A stretch of 36,209 bases of DNA from assembly GCA_022703485.1 (NCBI GenBank), contig JAKLDO010000029.1, positions 1 through 36,209 on the forward strand, written 5' to 3'. Within the stretch, counting starts at the first letter, position 1. Each line of letters begins with the position of its first letter. Below are positions 7,499-15,461 of this stretch, in pieces. A model generated the notes under the pieces. That model was not told the origin of the DNA. It saw nothing but the letters and a program-made list of their open reading frames with translations, and did no database searches. A program made the translations under genes and the position numbers. The stretch is from a bacterium (lineage in GTDB: Bacteria; UBP6; UBA1177).

Positions 7499-8998
7499 CT
7501 ATTCCGCTCCGGTACCCGGTTTATACTCCTCGAACTCCCACTTGAAATTATCAACAAGAACTATCGAATCCCATATCTGGTCACTGGAATCCCATGTTGC
7601 AAGACGCAGCGTAATGACTTCACCGGGAACAACATTACCTCTCACGACAAGCCATCCCGTACCGCCATGTCCCTGCAATCCGCCCGTACCGGCAAGATCA
7701 TCGTCACCTGCACACGACGGATAGGTCGATGATACGGCACAGACTTTGAACAGCCCTGATTTTGCGAGATTAACTCCGACAGGGTAACCGTTCTCATCCA
7801 TTGCAAGGTTCTTATCAGCAGGGTTCTGAAGATCGGGATTATCGCTTGTATGCGTTGAATCAAGAAGAGCTACAAAGAAGTCGTTGTATTTCGTACATAC
7901 ATATGTCGGATATTCAACAGAGAGGAAATTAATATTGAAACTGAACGACTTTGCCGATTCCGGGACTCTGATCCTCAGTTTAAGCATTATCGCATCGTTT
8001 ATGCTTGTGGCATTCGGACAGTTAGGTGCATTCGGAAGCGTGTTCCCGTTGGCTGAATACCAGTCAGCAGGAGCCGAACTTGCACCGCTCATACTCTTGT
8101 GCGAACTCGGGAAGGGATTTACAGCCTCGCCTGTTGAAAGTGTCATCATCAGAGAACCCATTGTGGGCTTAATTACACTGCCAAGTCCGTTCATCATTGA
8201 ACTGCTTGCCGCGCTTGCACCGAAACTTCCGTCAGGTTTAAGTATTTCAGCGGATATGACACCCCATCCGCTTGAAGCATCTTCTGTCGCGGTCTTGCAC
8301 AATCCGATAGATTTTGCATAGTCCATCGGGTCTTTTGACCCTGAATTCAGTGTATCATCACATTTATATATCTGGGCGTTCTCATTCTCATCGTGTGAAC
8401 AGAAGTGGATGGAAGGGTCCCAAGCCGATGCAGGATCCGGACACTGGTTTGCGACTTCACAACAGTCTTCACAGGCAGGATGACCGTCACCGTCAACATC
8501 AGTTCCGTTATCTGCAGTACCATCACAATCATTATCTATTGTGTCTTTACATAGGTCGCCCAGCTCTACTTCAGGAAGAACCTCTCCAACACAAGGTCCC
8601 CATTCTCCTTCAGCACTGCAGGTTCTAACTCCGGCCTTGCATGGACCGATGTCTTCAGTTATGGGAAGTCCCTGATAGTTACACTTCTGGGTCTCATTAG
8701 GAGTGCACTCAGTGTTTCCGCCTGTATCACCTCCAGTATCCCCCGAATTACCTGTATCTCCTGAATTTGCAGTATCTCCAGTGTCACCGGAATCTGAACC
8801 GTCAGGCAGTTCACCGCCGGTGTCACCGCCATCAACGCAGGTGTTGGTCGTAAGATCACAGGTCATTCCGACGGGACAGTCGCTCTGCGAATAGCACTTC
8901 TTGTCAACACCTTCCGTAGTGTCATCAGGCTCGCCACCGCATGAAAAAAATGTAAGAACCGGAATTGTGATCAAAATGATCATGAAAAGCCTACTCAT
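7499..8998 (-). CDS. Choice-of-anchor L domain lipoprotein with MopE-like Cys/Asp motifs
   Basis: This 499-residue surface lipoprotein has a signal ending FFSC (Cys20) and a short Cys motif (KKCYSQSDCPVGMTCD). A low-complexity spacer of Gly, Asp, Ser and Thr follows, largely SGDTG repeats. A myxobacterial-type segment comes next (GPCKAGVRTCSAEGEWGPC, then LCKDTIDNDCDGTADNG and VDGDGHPACEDCC), whose Asp pattern recalls the MopE-like metal-binding motif. The C-terminal half is a choice-of-anchor L domain: FNINFLSVEYPTYV, KYNDFFVALLDS, NLAMDENGYPVGVNLA, GGTGWL and LRLATWDSSDQIWDS. Such domains are extracellular beta sandwiches of unknown ligand. It is last in the minus-strand operon, 43 bases after queC, with its own GGAGG. 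Confidence 0.85.
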   Translation of the reverse strand: MSRLFMIILITIPVLTFFSCGGEPDDTTEGVDKKCYSQSDCPVGMTCDLTTNTCVDGGDTGGELPDGSDSGDTGDTANSGDTGNSGDTGGDTGGNTECTPNETQKCNYQGLPITEDIGPCKAGVRTCSAEGEWGPCVGEVLPEVELGDLCKDTIDNDCDGTADNGTDVDGDGHPACEDCCEVANQCPDPASAWDPSIHFCSHDENENAQIYKCDDTLNSGSKDPMDYAKSIGLCKTATEDASSGWGVISAEILKPDGSFGASAASSSMMNGLGSVIKPTMGSLMMTLSTGEAVNPFPSSHKSMSGASSAPADWYSANGNTLPNAPNCPNATSINDAIMLKLRIRVPESAKSFSFNINFLSVEYPTYVCTKYNDFFVALLDSTHTSDNPDLQNPADKNLAMDENGYPVGVNLAKSGLFKVCAVSSTYPSCAGDDDLAGTGGLQGHGGTGWLVVRGNVVPGEVITLRLATWDSSDQIWDSIVLVDNFKWEFEEYKPGTGAE

Positions 8999-9041
8999 AA
9001 TTCCTCCTGCAATATAACCTTTTGTAAATTATCCGTTTTTT

Positions 9042-9713
9042 TCATAAATAATCAAGCGGGTCTTTGATTCCGGCCTGTTTGAATCCTATAAGTCTCAATC
9101 TGCAGGAGTCGCAAACACCGCAGCTTCTGCCATCAGGTGACGGATCATAGCAGCTGTGTGTCAGAGAATAGTCGACACCCAGAGACATTCCTAGCTGTAT
9201 TATTTCTTTTTTTGACATCTTTATCAGCGGGGCTTCTACAACAAGGCTTTTTTCAACGCCCATTTTGGTTCCAGTTGAAACAGTTCTGTTAAAAGCTTCA
9301 ATAAATTCAGGCCTGCAATCGGGATATCCTGAATAATCGACTGCATTGACCCCGATCATTATTTTCCCTGCGTCAATAGTTTCTGCAAAACCTGCCGCAA
9401 TTGAAAGAAAAATGAGATTCCTTGAAGGAACATATGTCGAAGGAATGCCATTTACCGGTTGAGCAGGAACATCCAGATCCCTGTTTATAAGCGAACACTT
9501 TGAAAAAAGAGTCAGATCGAACTCCATGACAGTCGCTCTGTCTGCGATCCCGTATTTCATAAGAGTCTGTTTAGATCTTTCAACCTCGACAGAATGCCTC
9601 TGTCCGTAGACTATTGTAAGAGGATAAGGGTCCAATCCCCTGCTGATGGCAAGTGCGAGCACTGTAGCCGAATCAAGTCCTCCACTGAAAAGTATCACAA
9701 CTCTTTTTTTCAT
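9042..9713 (-). CDS. queC: 7-cyano-7-deazaguanine synthase (preQ0 synthase)
   Basis: QueC converts 7-carboxy-7-deazaguanine plus ammonia to preQ0, using ATP, on the route to queuosine in tRNA. The 223 residues begin with the PP-loop VILFSGGLDSATVLAL. They continue with YGQRHSVEVE, STYVPSRNLIFLSIAAG and VNAVDYSGYPDCRPEFI, and end with the zinc site SCYDPSPDGRSCGVCDSCRLRL (four cysteines). Length is normal. The ATG at 9713 overlaps the stop of the TonB-like gene by four bases (ATGA), so translation is probably coupled. No queD, queE or queF is present in the window, and the pairing with envelope genes does not suggest a pathway. Confidence 0.95.
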   Translation of the reverse strand: MKKRVVILFSGGLDSATVLALAISRGLDPYPLTIVYGQRHSVEVERSKQTLMKYGIADRATVMEFDLTLFSKCSLINRDLDVPAQPVNGIPSTYVPSRNLIFLSIAAGFAETIDAGKIMIGVNAVDYSGYPDCRPEFIEAFNRTVSTGTKMGVEKSLVVEAPLIKMSKKEIIQLGMSLGVDYSLTHSCYDPSPDGRSCGVCDSCRLRLIGFKQAGIKDPLDYL

Positions 9714-10759
9714 TGCATTGTCACCATGAACCCGAAATGTATTTCAAGCAGACCTTCTTTGTTGAGCAGAACTTCGGGCGGGTTCTGGAAAGGGGCCGCC
9801 ATTTTGAATGCATTTATCGCTTCGCGGTCAAGAAAATCTATTCCCGATGAGGTTTCAACTTTTGCCGTTTTCAATGTGCCGTTCCTGTTTATCATTACTA
9901 TCAGTTTAGTATATCTGTCCTTTCTCCCGTAAAGATGTCCGCCAGGATCGTTGATCATGAGAACATAAGCCGGGGTCCAGTGTTTCGAAATTGCCTGTTT
10001 CAATTTGTTGAAATATGCCGCATAAACGAACTTATTTGTGTTAAGCAGAGTTTCGTTACTTGTTTCAATATCTTTGAGAAAATCGTTGGACGGTGACGAA
10101 AGCACATCATCACTGCCGTTCAAATAAGGAAGGAACCTTGCCGGGATCTTATGTCCTCCGACAAATTTAGAGCCTTCGACATCCTCTTTGTCTTTGGATG
10201 TTATCTCTCCCGGGACCTCCTTGTCCATACCTTTGCTGTAGCTTCCTTCATCACCCTCGAAACCTTTCATTTCACCTTTTTTCTGCTTTTCCAGATTTTC
10301 AGAAGTTTCCTGACTGTCTACTCCGCTCACAACCGTATCTTTTGATATCTCATCATTTTGAGGGGTTTTTATAGAAAGCTTTTTTCTGAGCTGTCTGTCA
10401 CGGATCGATATTGCTGGATCAAAAGCGCTTTTTGACTCTTTTTTTACAGAACTGTCATATTCTGAAAGAAATTTTGCCTTTTCAGGCTTTTTCTCGGTTT
10501 CAGGCTTTGCAATGTCGACAACAGTTCCCTGCATAAGGTGTTCCTTCACTTTTTCAGGGACGGCTTTTTTCAGACCGGCTTCAGGCGTTTTAAGATCCGT
10601 GTAATTAAAATATTTGATAGATACAAGGGATTCTTCAGAAAGAGCCGGAACATCTATTTTTATCATTAATATCAGACCATGGACCGCTATGGAAAGCAGT
10701 ATGAAATATATCAGCCGCGGTCTGGAGTTAGAATTTCTGATACGATCTCTTTCAGCCAT
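9710..10759 (-). CDS. TonB-like energy transducer with C-terminal TonB domain
   Basis: This 349-residue protein has the TonB layout. A basic N-terminus is followed by one membrane span at about residues 16-33 (IYFILLSIAVHGLILMI, including the His typical of TonB spans). A long charged Lys/Glu-rich periplasmic stretch follows (about 60-220). The C-terminal domain (about 245-345) has KLKQAISKHWTP, LIVMINRNGTLKTAKVETSSG, DREAINAFKMAAPFQNPP and a final LEIHFGFMV strand. TonB passes energy from the ExbB-ExbD motor to outer-membrane transporters; neither motor genes nor a receptor gene is nearby. The ribosome site is weak, and the start overlaps the upstream gene by 49 bases. Members of this class without a receptor can serve other envelope roles. 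Confidence 0.8.
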   Translation of the reverse strand: MAERDRIRNSNSRPRLIYFILLSIAVHGLILMIKIDVPALSEESLVSIKYFNYTDLKTPEAGLKKAVPEKVKEHLMQGTVVDIAKPETEKKPEKAKFLSEYDSSVKKESKSAFDPAISIRDRQLRKKLSIKTPQNDEISKDTVVSGVDSQETSENLEKQKKGEMKGFEGDEGSYSKGMDKEVPGEITSKDKEDVEGSKFVGGHKIPARFLPYLNGSDDVLSSPSNDFLKDIETSNETLLNTNKFVYAAYFNKLKQAISKHWTPAYVLMINDPGGHLYGRKDRYTKLIVMINRNGTLKTAKVETSSGIDFLDREAINAFKMAAPFQNPPEVLLNKEGLLEIHFGFMVTMQ

Positions 10760-11046
10760 TCTTTAACAACCCCGTTCACAAAAATGGAATCCGCACCGCG
10801 TTCAAAACAGAAAGAGGCGAACTCTTCGAACAGTATACCAAAATCTTTCTGCATTTCACTAAGAATTTTCGGTATGAAATGAACTCTGCCGGGCTCGAAC
10901 CCTTTAGTATCCCTGAACTGTACCATAGCGAAACGGTATATAAGTTCTCTAAGCATTAATCCGCCGTTAATATTCAACTCTTCTTTTAAATGTGAATGGA
11001 AACGGCCTCTGAACCGTTCGAGGTCTTCAGGAAGGATCGTATTCAA
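10711..11046 (-). CDS. Small unknown protein between a lipoprotein and a TonB-like gene
   Basis: I do not recognise a family for these 111 residues. The protein looks cytoplasmic and mainly helical, with no signal peptide or membrane span. Visible segments are LPEDLERFRGRFHSHLKEEL, LMLRELIYRFAMVQF, a HFIPKILSEMQKDFGILFEEF helix and ADSIFVNGVVKEWLKEIVSEI. Start codon is TTG at 11046, directly after the stop of the upstream lipoprotein gene, with only a weak GAAGAAA ribosome site. No other start is close, so it probably depends on coupling. The 3' end overlaps the TonB-like gene by 49 bases, which supports a real coding sequence. Confidence 0.6.
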   Translation of the reverse strand: MNTILPEDLERFRGRFHSHLKEELNINGGLMLRELIYRFAMVQFRDTKGFEPGRVHFIPKILSEMQKDFGILFEEFASFCFERGADSIFVNGVVKEWLKEIVSEILTPDRG

Positions 11047-11907
11047 TTATTTTGTTTCTTCAGGCTTAGGTTCTTTGGGAGGTTCCTGACACTTGTCATC
11101 AATGAACATTGTACCTTTGGGACAGCATCTTCCTTTTCCGCCCTCGTGATATCCTGCAGGACAGATAACTGTTTCAACAGTGTCGCTGTAACGGGAGCAT
11201 TTTCCTTCCATTATAAAATTGAAACCCTCTTCACAGCAGAGATGCTCAACAAGATGGCTTCCCGGGTTGCAGTTGTCAAGGATCTTGAATGCCGGAACTA
11301 TGCAAAGCTCTTCATCTACAATATATCCGGCATCACAGCTACCCGATTTATTATACTGGGAAACTATGTTAAATTCACCGAGGTAAAGTTCTCCACCCCT
11401 GAAATCGACATCGGATTTGAAAACATAGACATTGTCGTTGAATTTTCTGTCGATTATAAGTATGAACTGGTAAGCACCCGGCTCAACTTCATATTTCTTT
11501 TCTGTGTTGAACTCAAAATAATCCTTGAGAACAACCTTGCTGCCTTTTTTGAGGAAAAGAACAACATTTCCGCTGGGATAATTGTTCTTAAGATGTATCT
11601 GGGTCACAGATGAAGGTATCTTGAGATCTCTGTTGGGGGATTCCTTGAAACTGTCAAGCGGATGGTTCGTCGCATTCTTCGTTATTTCATCGAAAAGATC
11701 TTCGATATAATCATCTATTGAAGCTCCGTGCTCCGGCTGAAGTTTAAATATATCAACCAATTCAGCTACTTTCTTGCCTTTGCTCTGTTCTTTTATAAGC
11801 GCTATTTTTTTCTCAAGAAGAGAGTCTTTGCCTTCGTTCTTGTCTGCGCTTCCGCAACTCATTGCAATTATGGCAATAAAAACGATCAGCACTGCGAGAT
11901 TTCTCAT
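11047..11907 (-). CDS. Lipoprotein of unknown function with Cys-rich C-terminus
   Basis: This 286-residue protein has a clear lipoprotein signal (MRNLAVLIVFIAIIAMSC, Cys18). A Lys/Glu-rich helical stretch follows (about 25-90). Next comes a beta-rich middle section (residues about 95-190), in which phrases such as GNVVLFLKKGSKVVLKDYF and YEVEPGAYQFILIIDRKF resemble a PEGA-type or carboxypeptidase-regulatory-type sandwich. A C-terminal stretch with ten cysteines follows (CDAGYIVDEELC, HLCCEEGFNF, CPAGYHEGGKGRCCPKG, DDKC), and a Pro/Lys tail ends it. It leads the minus-strand operon that runs to the choice-of-anchor L gene. Start ATG at 11907 has a GGAG nine bases upstream. No function can be named. 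Confidence 0.75.
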   Translation of the reverse strand: MRNLAVLIVFIAIIAMSCGSADKNEGKDSLLEKKIALIKEQSKGKKVAELVDIFKLQPEHGASIDDYIEDLFDEITKNATNHPLDSFKESPNRDLKIPSSVTQIHLKNNYPSGNVVLFLKKGSKVVLKDYFEFNTEKKYEVEPGAYQFILIIDRKFNDNVYVFKSDVDFRGGELYLGEFNIVSQYNKSGSCDAGYIVDEELCIVPAFKILDNCNPGSHLVEHLCCEEGFNFIMEGKCSRYSDTVETVICPAGYHEGGKGRCCPKGTMFIDDKCQEPPKEPKPEETK

Positions 11908-11972
11908 TTTTGATCTCCAAAAAAAATTATTAAACGTTACATTTGTAAAACAAGCGTATTTCCGACGAATCG

Positions 11973-12001
11973 ATAGTACAGCATTCCATTCATTAAATCA
12001 A
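11973..12001 (-). promoter_or_regulatory. Predicted promoter of the lipoprotein-TonB-queC operon
   Basis: On the minus strand TTGATT (11996-12001) and TACTAT (11973-11978) are 17 bases apart. The predicted transcription start near 11966 gives a leader of about 60 bases before the ATG at 11907. It lies back to back with the promoter of the sigma-like gene. Confidence 0.5.
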
Positions 12002-12106
12002 TGTTATGTAGAACATTTTATCCCTTATCAGGTATCGATCTTTTTTTAAGACTTTTCTGTGTTGATTTTTTTACCCAATCATTTCAAGATGTTATTAATA
12101 TTATGC

Positions 12107-12134
12107 TTGACATGACCTCTGATAGTCATAATAT
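12107..12134 (+). promoter_or_regulatory. Strong predicted promoter of the sigma-region-4-like gene
   Basis: A perfect TTGACA (12107-12112), a 16-base spacer and TAATAT (12129-12134) make this the closest match to the sigma-70 consensus in the window. Transcription would start near 12141, next to an inverted repeat. The leader before the ATG at 12200 is about 59 bases. Confidence 0.65.
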
Positions 12135-12141
12135 TGCCAGT

Positions 12142-12166
12142 GTAATTATTTTCTCGCAGTAATTAC
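12142..12166. repeat. Inverted repeat at the predicted transcription start
   Basis: GTAATTA (12142-12148) and TAATTAC (12160-12166) are perfect 7-base complements around an 11-base loop (TTTTCTCGCAG). Placed from about +1 to +25 of the predicted message, it could be an operator for a dimeric regulator or a weak RNA hairpin. No poly-U follows, so it is not a terminator. Confidence 0.45.
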
Positions 12167-12199
12167 ATGGCGTAAAGGCGTTGTGAAATGGAGGAAAAA

Positions 12200-12646
12200 A
12201 TGTTCCCGCAAGTCAAAAAATCAAAGAAAAAGGTCAAACCTTACACCGAGGTCATTAATGAACAGCGGGGTGAGCTTGAAAAAGATCCTATTTACAAAGA
12301 CTTGATCGACATCACTTCTTATCAGAAACCGAAAACCAGATCGGAGTGCCTTAAACTGAAAAGGCCGTGTCTTTTCGTTTCCTGCAAGTATCATCTTTTT
12401 CTGGATGTGAACCCGGAAACCAAATCGATCAAATTCAACTTTCCCGGAAAAGAAGTATGGGAATTGAGAGAAACATGCGCTCTTGATGTCGCAGACAAGG
12501 GAGGAGTAACACTGGAAGAAGTCGGTGCGATAATGAACCTTACAAGGGAAAGGATCCGCCAGGTTGAAATGAGGGCATTGCAGAAACTCCGTCAGAACAG
12601 CGTAAAGTATAATATCAAAAATCTGAGTTTCCTGAGCGGGAAATAA
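12200..12646 (+). CDS. Sigma-70 region 4-like DNA-binding protein with Cys-containing N-terminal domain
   Basis: The C-terminal part (about residues 102-132) is an almost perfect sigma-70 region 4 helix-turn-helix: [20 protein letters not shown] then EMRALQKLR. Regions 1-3 are missing, so this is not a complete sigma factor. The N-terminal part has a basic start (KKSKKKVKP) and a domain with C50, C57, C62 and C93 around [14 protein letters not shown] and [13 protein letters not shown]. Proteins of this form are known to me mainly from Myxococcota and Bdellovibrio-like genomes as unnamed conserved DNA-binding proteins. I place the start at the ATG at 12200 because GGAGG (12190-12194) is five bases before it; an in-frame ATG at 12188 is the alternative. 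Function may be accessory to RNA polymerase, by inference. Confidence 0.8.
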   Translation: MFPQVKKSKKKVKPYTEVINEQRGELEKDPIYKDLIDITSYQKPKTRSECLKLKRPCLFVSCKYHLFLDVNPETKSIKFNFPGKEVWELRETCALDVADKGGVTLEEVGAIMNLTRERIRQVEMRALQKLRQNSVKYNIKNLSFLSGK

Positions 12647-13807
12647 TTAAAGACTGCTTCTGTAGATATCTATTATATCACTTCTTGAAAGATTTCTGAA
12701 CCTTCCTATTTTACTGTATTTTAGTGCGGAATCAGCCATCTCCTCGAATCTTGATGAATCGATCCCCAGTTCAGACAGTTTTGAAGGTATGCCTAAAGAA
12801 CTGAAGAACTCACCTGTCCGGTCTATTGCCTGTAAAGCTACAGTCATGTCATCATCTCCTTGTATCGACCAGACATTTCTGCCATATCTGGCAAATTTGC
12901 CGGCACTTTCCGTGTCAAGCACCTTTTTCATCCACCGTGGAGTTAAGATCGCCAGCCCTGTTCCGTGTGTAATGTCATATTTAGCGCTTAGCTCATGCTC
13001 TATAAGATGCGTTGCCCAGTCCCCATCCTTGCCCAACCCGAGAAGACCGTTCAAAGCCACCGTCCCTGCCCACATTATATCAGCTCTTGCATTGTAGTTA
13101 TCAGGTTCTGATATGGCGACAGGTCCAGACATGATAACTGTTTTCAATACCGCTTCAGACATCAGGTCCTGCAAAACTGCGTCAGGGCAACTGAAATACT
13201 GTTCAAAGACATGGCTCATTATGTCGGCAATTCCTGCGGCTGTCTGATCTTTCGGGACCGAAAAAGTGTATACGGGGTCAAGTATGCTGAACTTCGGTTT
13301 CATCCTTATGCTACCTGTAGATAGCTTTTCGCGAGTCGCTTCGTTGGTGATGACAGTTCCTCCATTCATTTCACTTCCTGTTGCGGCAAGAGTAAGGACT
13401 GCACAGACAGGAAGAACCTTTTTTACAGATGTCTTCCTTGTGAAGAAGTCCCACGGATCGCCTGAATAATATCTTGCGGCAGCTATAGCTTTGCAGCAGT
13501 CTATTACACTTCCGGCACCTGCGGCTATAATAAAATCCACTCCTTCTTCCCGGCACAGCCTTGCCCCGGCTTCAACTGTTTTTATCCTCGGGTTGGGATC
13601 TATTCCTGCAAGTTCGACAAAAGGGATTCCGTGTCCGTCGAGCTCTTTAATTATATCATCATATACTCCATTCCTTTTTATACTGCCGTGACCGTATGCG
13701 AGAAGAGCTTTTGTGCATCCTTCTTTCTTTAAAGTCTTTCCCAGAACGCTGATCTGCCCTTTACCGAAAAATATCTCTGTCGGAAGAGTAAGCCAGAAAT
13801 TATTCAT
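12647..13807 (-). CDS. Iron-containing alcohol dehydrogenase, YqhD/BdhA type
   Basis: This cytoplasmic oxidoreductase would reduce aldehydes to alcohols, or the reverse, with NAD(P)H. The 386 residues start NNFWLTLPTEIFFGKGQI, typical of the butanol dehydrogenase/YqhD subgroup. Metal ligands can be read as D195 and H199 (ADIMSHVFEQ), H267 (ATHLIEHELSAKYDITHGTG) and H281, the same spacing as in YqhD. The nucleotide-loop GGGS of the family is here AGAGS before VIDCCKAIA, a small deviation. Substrate cannot be assigned. The ATG at 13807 directly follows the stop of the EamA gene, with GGAGG in that gene's last codons, so the two are coupled. It ends base to base against the convergent sigma-like gene. 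Confidence 0.9.
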   Translation of the reverse strand: MNNFWLTLPTEIFFGKGQISVLGKTLKKEGCTKALLAYGHGSIKRNGVYDDIIKELDGHGIPFVELAGIDPNPRIKTVEAGARLCREEGVDFIIAAGAGSVIDCCKAIAAARYYSGDPWDFFTRKTSVKKVLPVCAVLTLAATGSEMNGGTVITNEATREKLSTGSIRMKPKFSILDPVYTFSVPKDQTAAGIADIMSHVFEQYFSCPDAVLQDLMSEAVLKTVIMSGPVAISEPDNYNARADIMWAGTVALNGLLGLGKDGDWATHLIEHELSAKYDITHGTGLAILTPRWMKKVLDTESAGKFARYGRNVWSIQGDDDMTVALQAIDRTGEFFSSLGIPSKLSELGIDSSRFEEMADSALKYSKIGRFRNLSRSDIIDIYRSSL

Positions 13808-14707
13808 TCATACCTCCTTTAAGTTCCTGCCTGACATTTTCATCTGGGAAACAAAAAGTCCTGAAACAGCAATGACCACGCCTAAACTCTTTACCATTCC
13901 GAACTCCTCTCCATAGAACATAAATGAAAAAAGCGCCGTTACAACAGGTATCATGTTGGCGAACATATTCGCTTTTACGGCTCCGAGAAATGAAACTACA
14001 GGAATGAAAAGCAGAAAAGAGACCGTGGAAGGAAATATTCCGAGCTTTAATACAGCCTCTACAGCTTTTAAATCGTGACCGGAACTGAGAAAGCTCTGCA
14101 TCTCAAGTATTATAAAAAGAGGAGCGAACATTATTGCGGCCAGAAGATTCTGCCAGAAAACTATCACCATGCTTTCATATTTTTTACCGACATCTTTAAG
14201 AACTATTGAAAAGAATATCGCACTTATAACAGCTACGAATAGCAGCGCCACACCTTTGAAGGAAACAACAATACCGTCATCTCCGCCGGTCACAACCATT
14301 ATTATTCCGGCAAAAGATATACCCATTCCGGCAAAGTTCAAAATGGAAATGTTCTCTTTCTTACCCGTCATTGCAAGGAAAAAAGGGGTCAAAAGCGGGA
14401 TCGTCGATATGATTATCGCACCGGTAGTAGGTGAAACATACTGCATTCCGTAACCTTCACCCATAAAATAACAGAACGGTTCAAAGAAAGCCAGGGCGGC
14501 AAGAAGTTTGAAGTCTCCTTTTTGTAGCTTGAGCTTTTTCCTGATGAGCAGAGACACCGTCCCCAGAATAGAAACTGAAATAATGAGCCTGAACAGAATT
14601 ATCGTGACAGGCCCGTAACTGATAAAAGCATCTTTGTACCAGACAAAGGAAAGAGCCCAGAAGCTCATGGAAACAAATGCATAGAGGTATATTCTTAACG
14701 GACTCAA
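13808..14707 (-). CDS. EamA-family (DMT superfamily) transporter
   Basis: This 299-residue inner-membrane protein consists of about ten hydrophobic helices in two halves, the layout of the EamA/drug-metabolite transporter superfamily. Family features are FWALSFVWYKDAF in the first helix, FFEPFCYFMGEGYGMQYVSPTTGAIIISTIPLLTP in the first repeat, and SFLGAVKANMFANMIPVVTALFSFMFYGE with a final LGVVIAVSGLFVS in the second. Many members export amino acids or other small metabolites; the substrate here is unknown. Start codon appears to be TTG at 14707, with GGAG six bases upstream. The next gene, the alcohol dehydrogenase, begins immediately after its stop. Confidence 0.88.
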   Translation of the reverse strand: MSPLRIYLYAFVSMSFWALSFVWYKDAFISYGPVTIILFRLIISVSILGTVSLLIRKKLKLQKGDFKLLAALAFFEPFCYFMGEGYGMQYVSPTTGAIIISTIPLLTPFFLAMTGKKENISILNFAGMGISFAGIIMVVTGGDDGIVVSFKGVALLFVAVISAIFFSIVLKDVGKKYESMVIVFWQNLLAAIMFAPLFIILEMQSFLSSGHDLKAVEAVLKLGIFPSTVSFLLFIPVVSFLGAVKANMFANMIPVVTALFSFMFYGEEFGMVKSLGVVIAVSGLFVSQMKMSGRNLKEV

Positions 14708-14733
14708 AATGATCTCCTGAGAAAAAAAACAGA

Positions 14734-15012
14734 TTAATGACTGTTGATCTTGGCCTTAAGGTCCTTGCCGGCCTTAAAAGAAGGAAGTTTTTTTGCCGGA
14801 ATGGTTATTTTAGTTCCGTTCTTAGGGTTGACACCTTCTCTTTTTTCATATTTCTTAACCATAAAACTTCCGAAACCTCTTATCTCGACGCGTTCACCCT
14901 TTTCCATCGCATCAGTTATGCTTGTTGTTATGAGATCTATGTATTTCAGCGCCTCTTTCTGGGATACGCCGAGCTTTAACGCAATTTCCTTTGACAGTTC
15001 AGACCTGTTCAT
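14734..15012 (-). CDS. HU/IHF-family nucleoid DNA-binding protein
   Basis: These 92 residues are a complete HU-type protein. The N-terminal helices (NRSELSKEIALKLGVSQKEA) form the dimer body. The signature RGFGSFMVKKYEKREGVNPKNGTKI leads into the DNA-contacting beta arm with the intercalating Pro region, and PAKKLPSFKAGKDLKAKI closes the fold. It bends and compacts DNA. HU and IHF subunits cannot be separated confidently by eye; the length and the PKNG arm are nearer HU. Start ATG at 15012 with AGGAGG seven to eight bases upstream. It sits nine bases after the small secreted protein gene and 27 before the EamA start, inside a minus-strand operon. Confidence 0.93.
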   Translation of the reverse strand: MNRSELSKEIALKLGVSQKEALKYIDLITTSITDAMEKGERVEIRGFGSFMVKKYEKREGVNPKNGTKITIPAKKLPSFKAGKDLKAKINSH

Positions 15013-15021
15013 TCAGCCCTC

Positions 15022-15429
15022 CTAAAATGAGCCTGATTTATTTACACTGTAACCCTGGTCCTCTTTCCAGCCTTTAAGTTTTTTAAGGCTCTTCAATGCT
15101 TCGGCCTTTGCATCATCCTCTGATTTTGAGCTGAACGCATATGTGAAACTCTTTTTAAGTATGCCTTCAACCCAGTATGCCGAATAAAGCACCGCATAAA
15201 ATCCCTGATTAAGTGTGGTCGACGCTGTACTTCTTACATTGACATGTCCCTGAGCCTTGAGCTGGCTTATCGCCGAGCTTTTTGCCTTTGCAACATTCTT
15301 TCCATCCTCAAAAGAAAATGTCCAGGTAATGGAATTTCCGTCCTTGTCAACAGCTTCTGCAAATGCAGCAGCTCCGAAAACAGAGAATGAAAAAACAATG
15401 ATCATTGTAAAAACTATGACCCTTCTCAT
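15022..15429 (-). CDS. Small secreted protein of unknown family
   Basis: This is a 135-residue exported protein with a standard signal peptide (MRRVIVFTMIIVFSFSVFGAAAFAEA, cleavage likely after AFA). The mature part of about 110 residues looks like an alpha/beta domain: ITWTFSFEDGKNVAKAKSSA, an ISQLKAQGHVNV helix-strand, GFYAVLYSAYWVEGILKKSF and KSEDDAKAEALKSLKKLKGW. The repeated helix pattern (AKAKSSAISQLK and AKAEALKSLKKL) after each sheet suggests a duplicated unit, but I do not recognise the family. There is no Cys, so it is probably soluble in the periplasm or released. GGAGG stands before the ATG. It lies between the FHA protein gene and HU. Confidence 0.65.
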   Translation of the reverse strand: MRRVIVFTMIIVFSFSVFGAAAFAEAVDKDGNSITWTFSFEDGKNVAKAKSSAISQLKAQGHVNVRSTASTTLNQGFYAVLYSAYWVEGILKKSFTYAFSSKSEDDAKAEALKSLKKLKGWKEDQGYSVNKSGSF

Positions 15430-15461
15430 GAAAACCTCCGGTTAAACGCTTTTATAATGAA

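Noticed and set aside
7884..8321. 145-codon open frame on the plus strand across the anchor L gene
   Set aside because: It is antisense to clear choice-of-anchor L domain sequence and has no family pattern.
10996..11613. 205-codon open frame on the plus strand across the 286-residue lipoprotein gene
   Set aside because: The minus strand has a lipobox, GGAG ribosome site and operon context; the plus-strand product shows no recognisable motif.
12142..12166. Intrinsic terminator
   Set aside because: The stem is AT-rich, seven base pairs long and not followed by a T run, and it lies at a predicted transcription start.
12200..12646. Complete alternative sigma factor
   Set aside because: Only region 4 is present; there is no region 2 for -10 recognition or core binding.
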